Source: AC-52 sp044870295
GTDB lineage: Bacteria; Actinomycetota; UBA4738
DNA length: 10,548 nucleotides
Direction: 5' to 3'
Assembly (NCBI GenBank): GCA_044870295.1
Contig: JBIOYQ010000114.1
Location: 1-10,548 of the forward strand
Shown here: positions 6,043-10,548 of the stretch, piece after piece
Position numbering within the stretch: position 1 is the first letter of the stretch
How the letters are laid out: each line of letters opens with the position of its first letter
Notes under the pieces: generated by a model
Database searches by the model: none
Seen by the model: only the letters and a program-made list of their open reading frames with translations
What the model was told of the DNA's origin: nothing
Position numbers and translations under genes: made by a program

Positions 6043-6048
6043 TACGCT
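6043..6048 (+). promoter_or_regulatory. Possible -10 box TACGCT for the flavoprotein gene
   Basis: TACGCT fits TANNNT and lies 24 nt before the ATG at 6073, leaving just enough leader for the strong ribosome binding site GAGGAAGGAG (6062-6071). No -35 hexamer is clear. Confidence 0.35.
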
Positions 6049-6072
6049 GGACCCGACTCCTGAGGAAGGAGC

Positions 6073-7530
6073 ATGAGGCTACTCGTCCTAGGTGGCGGAC
6101 CGGCCGGTCTGAACGCGGCCCTCCAGGCACGCGAGCTGAATGCCCAGGTCACCCTGATCGAGGCTGACCAGCTCGGCGGGACCAACATCAACCGAGGTCC
6201 GGCGCCGGTCCGCACCCTCGCCCGCGCCGCCCGGCTGGTTCGTGACACCCAGGCCTGGCCCGCGTTTGGGCTGCGGGGACCAAGACCGAGTGTGGATCTG
6301 GTGGCCACGATGGACAACGCCGGGCGGGTGGCCGAGTACGTCCACGACGACCAACGCATCAGCGAGCGTGTGGCCAGCACCGGTATCGACGTGGTCGAAC
6401 GCGTCGGACCGGCCCGATTCGTCGACCCCCACACCGTGGTTGCCGCCACCGGTCGCACCTGGCGGGCCGACCGGATCATCATCGCGGTGGGTGGGCACCC
6501 GGGGCGACTGAACATCCCGGGGGCCGAGCTGGCCCTGACCTACACCGACCTTCGAGGCCTCACGGCGCTCCCCGGCCGGGTCGCGGTCATCGGCGGCGCC
6601 GACACAGGTTGTCAGCTGGCCTCGATCCTGGCCGACTTCGGCTGCCGGACCGTGCTGCTGGAGTACGGGCCTCGGCTCATCCCACGCGCCGACCAGGACG
6701 TCTCCACCGTCCTCGGCGCCGCCTACGCCCGGCGAGGGATCGAGGTCATCACGGGGGCGAGCGCCGAACGACTGGAGCGGGTCGACCACGGCATCCAGGT
6801 CCACTACCGGCAGGAGGGCGAGCCTGCCCACCGGCTGGTGGACGCGGTGTTCTTCGCGGTGGGGTGGCCCGCCAACATCGAGGGTCTGGACCTGACCGCT
6901 GCGGGCGTGACGGCCGAGGGCGGCCATATCCCGGTCAACGAATGCCTGCAAACGAACGTCGGACACGTGTTCGCCGCCGGCGACGTCAACGGGATCAGCA
7001 TGCTGGTGCCCAGTGCCCGCCACGAAGGCCGGCTGGCGGCCGAGAACGCCGTGCTCGGCACCCGCCGCCGGGTATCCCACGATGTCGTGCCCACCGGCAG
7101 CTTCACGGACCCCGAGTACGCCAGCGTCGGGTTGACCGAGGCAGAGGCTCGAGAACGCTATGAGTGTTCGGTCACGGTCGTCCGCTATGACCATCTGCTG
7201 CGGGCGGTGATCGACGGCCGCGCCGAGGGCTTCTGCAAGCTGATCGTGGAGCGGCACCACCGCCACATGTTGGGCGCCCACGTCCTGGGCGAGTACTCAG
7301 CCGAGGTCATCCAGGTCGCCGCCGTCGCCATGGCCGCCAACCTGCGTATCGAACAGCTCGCGGAGCTCCAGCTGGCCTTCCCGACCTTCACGGAGGCGCT
7401 GGGCATGGCAGCCCAGCAGCTCGTCCGGGAGTTGGGGTTGGCCCGCATGCCACCGTCCCCCGGCGACCTCGCGCCAGGGCGCTCGCACGGCGCCGGCGAC
7501 AACGAGGTGACCCAAACGATCAACGGGTAG
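6073..7530 (+). CDS. Lipoamide-dehydrogenase/mercuric-reductase-fold flavoprotein lacking the redox disulfide
   Basis: A 485-aa two-dinucleotide-domain flavoprotein of the class I pyridine nucleotide-disulfide oxidoreductases. Visible parts are the FAD loop LGGGPAG (6-12), the NAD(P)H loop GGADTG (174-179) with Glu197 after the second strand (suggesting NADH), HVFAAGDV (298-305) for FAD, and a C-terminal dimerisation domain from about 350. The usual active-site stretch with CxxxxC reads GGTNINRGPAPVR: Asn38 and Pro43 replace both cysteines and Arg47 replaces the usual lysine. Near the C-terminus, FPTFTE has Phe436 where the family has the catalytic His; Glu441 remains. It therefore cannot work as a lipoamide dehydrogenase or mercuric reductase. 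Related proteins that lost part of the disulfide include mycobacterial LpdA, a quinone reductase, and soluble transhydrogenase SthA, so hydride transfer to a quinone, NAD(P) or an unknown acceptor is plausible. GAGGAAGGAG sets the start. tRNA-Sec follows 31 nt after the stop. Confidence 0.9.
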   Translation: MRLLVLGGGPAGLNAALQARELNAQVTLIEADQLGGTNINRGPAPVRTLARAARLVRDTQAWPAFGLRGPRPSVDLVATMDNAGRVAEYVHDDQRISERVASTGIDVVERVGPARFVDPHTVVAATGRTWRADRIIIAVGGHPGRLNIPGAELALTYTDLRGLTALPGRVAVIGGADTGCQLASILADFGCRTVLLEYGPRLIPRADQDVSTVLGAAYARRGIEVITGASAERLERVDHGIQVHYRQEGEPAHRLVDAVFFAVGWPANIEGLDLTAAGVTAEGGHIPVNECLQTNVGHVFAAGDVNGISMLVPSARHEGRLAAENAVLGTRRRVSHDVVPTGSFTDPEYASVGLTEAEARERYECSVTVVRYDHLLRAVIDGRAEGFCKLIVERHHRHMLGAHVLGEYSAEVIQVAAVAMAANLRIEQLAELQLAFPTFTEALGMAAQQLVRELGLARMPPSPGDLAPGRSHGAGDNEVTQTING

Positions 7531-7548
7531 GAGCTCCGAAACGGCCGC

Positions 7549-7554
7549 TATCCT
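7549..7554 (+). promoter_or_regulatory. -10 box TATCCT directly before tRNA-Sec
   Basis: TATCCT ends seven bases before the first base of the mature tRNA (7562), so transcription would begin at or one base from the acceptor stem, with almost no 5' leader to trim. No -35 hexamer is seen in the preceding sequence, which overlaps the end of the flavoprotein gene. Confidence 0.45.
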
Positions 7555-7561
7555 CTGCCAT

Positions 7562-7653
7562 GGAGGCGTCAGGGCGCCTGGTGGGCCCCCCGGTCTTCAA
7601 AACCGGTGTGCGGGCGAGAGCTCGCAGGCGGGTTCGATTCCCGTCCGCCTCCG
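7562..7653 (+). tRNA. selC: Selenocysteine tRNA, anticodon UCA
   Basis: A 92-nt tRNA of selenocysteine type. The acceptor stem GGAGGCG (7562-7568) pairs perfectly with CGCCTCC (7646-7652); the eighth pair typical of bacterial tRNA-Sec would be T7569 against C7645, a mismatch. The D arm is long (GGGC plus CC against GGGCCC, loop TGGT, with G7576 bulged). The anticodon stem CCGGT/ACCGG encloses CTTCAAA with anticodon TCA at 7597-7599, which reads UGA. The variable arm is a 7-bp stem with a GAGA loop (7609-7626). The T loop is TTCGATT (7633-7639). The discriminator is G7653, as expected for tRNA-Sec, and CCA is not encoded. The long variable arm plus UCA distinguishes it from tRNA-Ser, which charges the same scaffold through seryl-tRNA synthetase before SelA converts serine to selenocysteine. 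No sel gene lies in the window. Confidence 0.94.
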
Positions 7654-7655
7654 CT
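7640..7655 (+). repeat. 16-nt direct repeat, copy 1 (tRNA-Sec 3' end)
   Basis: CCCGTCCGCCTCCGCT covers the 3' half of the T stem, the 3' acceptor strand and the discriminator base of tRNA-Sec plus two bases beyond. An identical copy in the same orientation lies at 10471-10486, on the other side of the Hsp100 gene. tRNA 3' ends are common integration sites, but no integrase is present in between. Confidence 0.5.
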
Positions 7656-7672
7656 CTCGGTCTCTGCCATGG

Positions 7673-7698
7673 CACCTCCTCCTATCGGAGGGGAGGTG
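7673..7698. terminator. Stem-loop between tRNA-Sec and the convergent Hsp100 gene
   Basis: CACCTCC (7673-7679) pairs with GGAGGTG (7692-7698), extended by TCC/GGA (7680-7682 with 7687-7689) across a two-base GG bulge, closing a TATC loop. It sits between the tRNA 3' end and the Hsp100 stop codon and could end transcription in both directions. There is no T-tract. A 10-bp palindrome TGCCATGGCA (7665-7674) abuts it. Confidence 0.5.
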
Positions 7699-7711
7699 AG
7701 CCAGCGGGGGG

Positions 7712-10381
7712 CTATCGCCTGGATTGGCCGGATGTGGCGGCCGTTTCTGCCTCCGGGATCTCCACCACCTTCTTCGACACATCGAACGAGAGTCGGCCGT
7801 CCCTCACGCCCACCGTGACCGAGTCGCCGGCGCTCAGTCCTCCTTCGAGGAGCATCCTGGACAGCTCGTTCTCCACCATTCGTTGGATCGTGCGGCGGAG
7901 GGGACGAGCGCCGAACTCCGGGTCGAACCCTCGCTCGGCCAGGTGCGAGAGGGCTTCGTCCGTGAACTGGACCTCGATGTGCTGGGCCCGGAGTCGCCGG
8001 GCCACCTTGTCGAGCAGTAGCTTGGCGATCTCCTCCACCTGCTCCCTGGTCAAGGCCCTGAAGACGATGACCTCGTCGATTCGGTTGAGGAATTCGGGCC
8101 GGAAGTGCGCCCGAAGGAGCTGCATCAGATCGTCCTTCAATTCGTCGAAGGACTCCTTTCGCCTGGCGTGGGCCTGGATCCGATCCGACCCCAGGTTGCT
8201 GGTCATGATCACCACGGCGTTCTTGAAGTCGACGGTCCTTCCCTGGGCGTCGGTGAGCCTTCCGTCATCCAGGATCTGGAGCAGAAGATTGAACACGTCG
8301 GCATGCGCCTTCTCGATCTCATCCAGAAGGACGACCGAGTACGGCTTGCGCCTCACCGCTTCGGTCAGCTGTCCCGCCTCCTCGTATCCGACGTATCCGG
8401 GCGGAGCGCCGACCAGGCGGCTCACCGTGTGGCGCTCCTGAAACTCGCTCATGTCCAGGCGGATCATCATGTTCTCGTCACCGAACAGGACCTCGGCCAG
8501 AGTTCTGGCCAGCTCGGTCTTGCCGACGCCCGTCGGGCCGAGGACCAGGAAGCTGCCGATCGGCCGATTCGGGTCTCCCAACCCGGCCCGGGTCCTCCTG
8601 ACGGCCTCGGCCACCGCTTGAACGGCCTCCTCCTGCCCGACAACCCGCTCGTGCAGGCGCTGCTCCATCCGGAGCAGACGCTCTCGCTCTTCCTGAGTGA
8701 GCTGGGACACGGGGATACCGGTGGCTCTGGAGACGACTTCGGCGATGTCCTCGATCGTCACCTCGGGGGCGCGCTGGCGACCCTGCTTCTGCCCGCTGAT
8801 CTCCGCCTGCTTCGCCTCGATGCCTCCCTTCAACTCCTGGGCCCGGTCGTAGTCCTCCGCGTTCACGGCCTGGTCCCGCTCTCGTTCCAGCCGCTTGACC
8901 TCTTCCTCTAGCGCCCGGGCGTCCACCGGCTTGGTCTTGGCCCGGAGGCGCACACGGGCCGAAGCCTGGTCGATCAGATCGATGGCCTTGTCGGGAAGGA
9001 ATCGATCACCGATGTATCGGTCGCTCAGCTCGGCCGCCGCGACGATCGCCTCGTCGGTGATCCTGACGCGGTGATACGCCTCGTACCGGTCCTTCAGCCC
9101 ATGCAGGATCTGGATGGTCTCGTCGATGGTGGGCTCCCGAACCAGGACGGGTTGGAACCGCCGTTCCAGGGCGGCGTCCTTCTCGACGTTCTTGCGGTAC
9201 TCGTCGATGGTGGTCGCCCCGATCACGTGCAGCTCCCCGCGGGCCAGTGCCGGCTTCAGCATGTTGGACGCATCCATCGCGCCCTCGGCGGCTCCGGCGC
9301 CAACCACCGTGTGGAGCTCGTCGATGAAAACGATCATCTGGTCCTTGTTCTCGCGGATCTCGTCGATGACGTTCTTGAGCCGTTCCTCGAACTCTCCGCG
9401 GTACTTTGTGCCGGCGATCATCCCGGCGAGATCCAGGGCCACCAGACGGCGACCGGCCAGCGTCTCGGGAACCTCGTCGTTCACGATCCGCTGGGCAATG
9501 CCCTCCACGATGGCGGTCTTGCCGACCCCCGGATCCCCGATCAGCACGGGGTTGTTCTTGGTCCGACGGGAGAGGATCTCGATCGTCTGCTCGATCTCGT
9601 CGGCCCGGCCGATCACCGGGTCGAGCTTCCCCTCGCGCGCCTGCTGGGTCAGGTCGCGAGCGTACTGATCGAGGGTCTTGGTTGCGCTCGACGTCTGCGG
9701 CTGGCCGGCCCGGTCCACTCCCCGAACGACGGCGCCTCTCAGCTTGGTGTGGGAGAGCCCGAATCGCCGGAGGATCTCCCCGGCCTCGGTATCCTCGTCC
9801 CGGGCCAGCGCGAGCAGGATGTGCTCTGGCCCGATGTATGAGACTCCCAGCTCCCTGGCCTCGTCGTACGCCGCCAGGATGACCCGTTTCGCATCGGGCG
9901 ACAGTGATGGGGAGACGCCGGTCGGCTTGCCCTTCTCGGCTTCGTCCTCGATCTGCGCGGCGATGGCCTTCGGGTCGGCGCCCACCTGTTCCAGCACATG
10001 GATGACGACCTCATCCCCCAACGCACCGTGGAGGAGATGATCGGTGTCGAGGTCCAGGTTCCCCCAGTCCGCCGCCCTCTCGGCGGCTCGTTGAAGGAGC
10101 TCCCGGGTGGCATCGCTGAAGAGTTCCGTGACGTCGATCTGCTCGACCCGGCGTTCAGTGCGTGGCGTCGCCGTCCTGCCCGGGCCCCCCGATTCATTGA
10201 AGAAACGAGAGAAGAAGTCGTCGAACATGCCGAGACCGCCGAATCCGGATGGGGATTGCCCCCGCCTCTCCGCGAGGTGGATGTCACAGAGATACTGCGT
10301 CTCGGGGGGCTGGCCGGGGCGGACTACCTGGATCGAACCGACTGCTGGCCGAACGCCGCAGACGTCACACATTCGCGTCAT
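7712..10381 (-). CDS. ClpC/ClpE-type Hsp100 AAA+ ATPase with N-terminal zinc finger
   Basis: An 889-aa two-ring unfoldase. Residues 1-35 hold a zinc-finger-like motif, Cys5-x2-Cys8 and Cys32-x2-His35, followed by a Gly/Phe-rich linker (GFGGLGMFDDFF). Two Clp_N repeats span about 85-215. The first ATPase domain has GDPGVGKT (282-289) and VFIDE (351-355). A short UVR-like middle segment (about 490-530, DYDRAQELK) takes the place of the long ClpB coiled coil. The second ATPase domain has GPTGVGKT (615-622), VVLLDE (683-688) and FRPEFLNRID. Such proteins unfold damaged proteins using ATP, often feeding ClpP. The stretch after MTSNLGSD, where ClpC and ClpA carry a VGF/LGF/IGL-type tripeptide for ClpP docking, is short and has none, as in ClpB. 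The start is ATG 10381, which has AGGTGG just upstream and opens directly into the finger; the in-frame GTG at 10426 lacks such support. It converges on tRNA-Sec. Confidence 0.92.
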   Translation of the reverse strand: MTRMCDVCGVRPAVGSIQVVRPGQPPETQYLCDIHLAERRGQSPSGFGGLGMFDDFFSRFFNESGGPGRTATPRTERRVEQIDVTELFSDATRELLQRAAERAADWGNLDLDTDHLLHGALGDEVVIHVLEQVGADPKAIAAQIEDEAEKGKPTGVSPSLSPDAKRVILAAYDEARELGVSYIGPEHILLALARDEDTEAGEILRRFGLSHTKLRGAVVRGVDRAGQPQTSSATKTLDQYARDLTQQAREGKLDPVIGRADEIEQTIEILSRRTKNNPVLIGDPGVGKTAIVEGIAQRIVNDEVPETLAGRRLVALDLAGMIAGTKYRGEFEERLKNVIDEIRENKDQMIVFIDELHTVVGAGAAEGAMDASNMLKPALARGELHVIGATTIDEYRKNVEKDAALERRFQPVLVREPTIDETIQILHGLKDRYEAYHRVRITDEAIVAAAELSDRYIGDRFLPDKAIDLIDQASARVRLRAKTKPVDARALEEEVKRLERERDQAVNAEDYDRAQELKGGIEAKQAEISGQKQGRQRAPEVTIEDIAEVVSRATGIPVSQLTQEERERLLRMEQRLHERVVGQEEAVQAVAEAVRRTRAGLGDPNRPIGSFLVLGPTGVGKTELARTLAEVLFGDENMMIRLDMSEFQERHTVSRLVGAPPGYVGYEEAGQLTEAVRRKPYSVVLLDEIEKAHADVFNLLLQILDDGRLTDAQGRTVDFKNAVVIMTSNLGSDRIQAHARRKESFDELKDDLMQLLRAHFRPEFLNRIDEVIVFRALTREQVEEIAKLLLDKVARRLRAQHIEVQFTDEALSHLAERGFDPEFGARPLRRTIQRMVENELSRMLLEGGLSAGDSVTVGVRDGRLSFDVSKKVVEIPEAETAATSGQSRR

Positions 10382-10397
10382 GGGCCACCTCTTCCAT

Positions 10398-10409
10398 CGA
10401 GGGCCCTCG
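10398..10409. promoter_or_regulatory. Perfect 12-bp palindrome CGAGGGCCCTCG in the Hsp100 leader
   Basis: The palindrome begins 17 nt upstream of the Hsp100 start codon and just before its ribosome binding site. It could be a protein-binding operator, or on RNA a tight self-complementary element. It does not match the CIRCE or HAIR heat-shock operators. Confidence 0.3.
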
Positions 10410-10447
10410 CTCGTCCACACTCGCACAGCCCGCCGGTACTGGCAAAC

Positions 10448-10460
10448 GCGAGCCGCTCGC
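10448..10460. promoter_or_regulatory. 13-bp palindrome GCGAGC-C-GCTCGC upstream of the Hsp100 gene
   Basis: A perfect 6-1-6 inverted repeat about 70 nt upstream of the start codon, in the region where the promoter should lie. A TTGCCA hexamer adjoins it on the minus strand, but the matching -10 is weak. It is not a CGC-N5-GCG ClgR site, CIRCE or HAIR element as I know them. Confidence 0.3.
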
Positions 10461-10470
10461 TGGGCCGAAA

Positions 10471-10486
10471 CCCGTCCGCCTCCGCT
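10471..10486 (+). repeat. 16-nt direct repeat, copy 2 of the tRNA-Sec 3' end
   Basis: CCCGTCCGCCTCCGCT is identical to 7640-7655. The bases on either side differ, and no tRNA can be folded here. The remaining sequence to the window end (10487-10548) contains no gene I can support. It may be an old attachment site, part of the Hsp100 upstream region, or a chance match. Confidence 0.45.
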
Positions 10487-10548
10487 AGGAAACCGGGTGG
10501 GCTGTCGAAGCCGAGGGTTCGAAGTGTGCTCGCACCTGGAAGCCGGAG

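Noticed and set aside
6088..7281. A long open frame on the minus strand opposite the flavoprotein gene.
   Set aside because: Its translation is Gly/Asp/His-rich with no family features, and the plus-strand frame has clear cofactor motifs. GC-rich codon bias opens antisense frames.
10471..10548. A second tRNA at the right end, suggested by the tRNA-Sec-like 16-mer and a GGTTCGAA segment.
   Set aside because: No acceptor, D or anticodon stems can be formed; only the short matches exist.

Overview
The window is high-GC DNA with an actinobacterial look. It carries an F420-type luciferase-like oxidoreductase, an actinobacterial MiaE_2-type ferritin-like protein and a Tat-exported beta-helix protein. 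Several TANNNT -10 boxes sit only 6-7 nt from a start codon or RNA 5' end, as in leaderless actinobacterial transcription. A lineage within Actinomycetota, possibly uncultured, is the best guess; no marker fixes a genus. No transposase, integrase, phage module or CRISPR array is visible.

Left part (1-1576). A gene fragment reads off the left edge (minus strand, start at 107). It is preceded by a roughly 180-nt leader with two nested perfect inverted repeats, a central hairpin, an alternative pairing partner near the ribosome binding site and a promoter placed just upstream. Next come a ferritin-like MiaE_2 protein (minus) and, divergent from it, an unrecognised 100-aa protein (plus). Both of these genes look leaderless.

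Middle part (1577-4863). A Tat-exported right-handed beta-helix protein (plus) runs tail to tail into a HAD-IB phosphatase with a C-terminal membrane anchor (minus). Divergent from the phosphatase is an LLM-class F420-dependent oxidoreductase (plus), with a short inverted repeat between the two starts. The oxidoreductase converges on a glucose-1-dehydrogenase-type zinc alcohol dehydrogenase (minus), and a pair of hairpins separates the two stop codons.

Right part (4871-10548). Divergent from the dehydrogenase is a lipoamide-dehydrogenase/mercuric-reductase-fold flavoprotein that has lost both redox cysteines and the catalytic histidine. Directly downstream is a selenocysteine tRNA (selC, anticodon UCA), so the organism probably makes selenoproteins, although no selA, selB, selD or selenoprotein gene is seen here. 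Converging on it is a large Hsp100 ATPase of ClpC/ClpE type with an N-terminal zinc finger and no visible ClpP-binding tripeptide. The last 120 nt hold its leader with two perfect palindromes and a 16-nt copy of the 3' end of the tRNA-Sec gene.

The genes do not form one pathway. The sugar dehydrogenase and the disulfide-less flavoprotein share a divergent promoter region and could be linked through NAD(P)H, but that is inference. The least explained items are the structured leader at 155-290, the disulfide-less flavoprotein and the zinc-finger Hsp100 without a ClpP loop.
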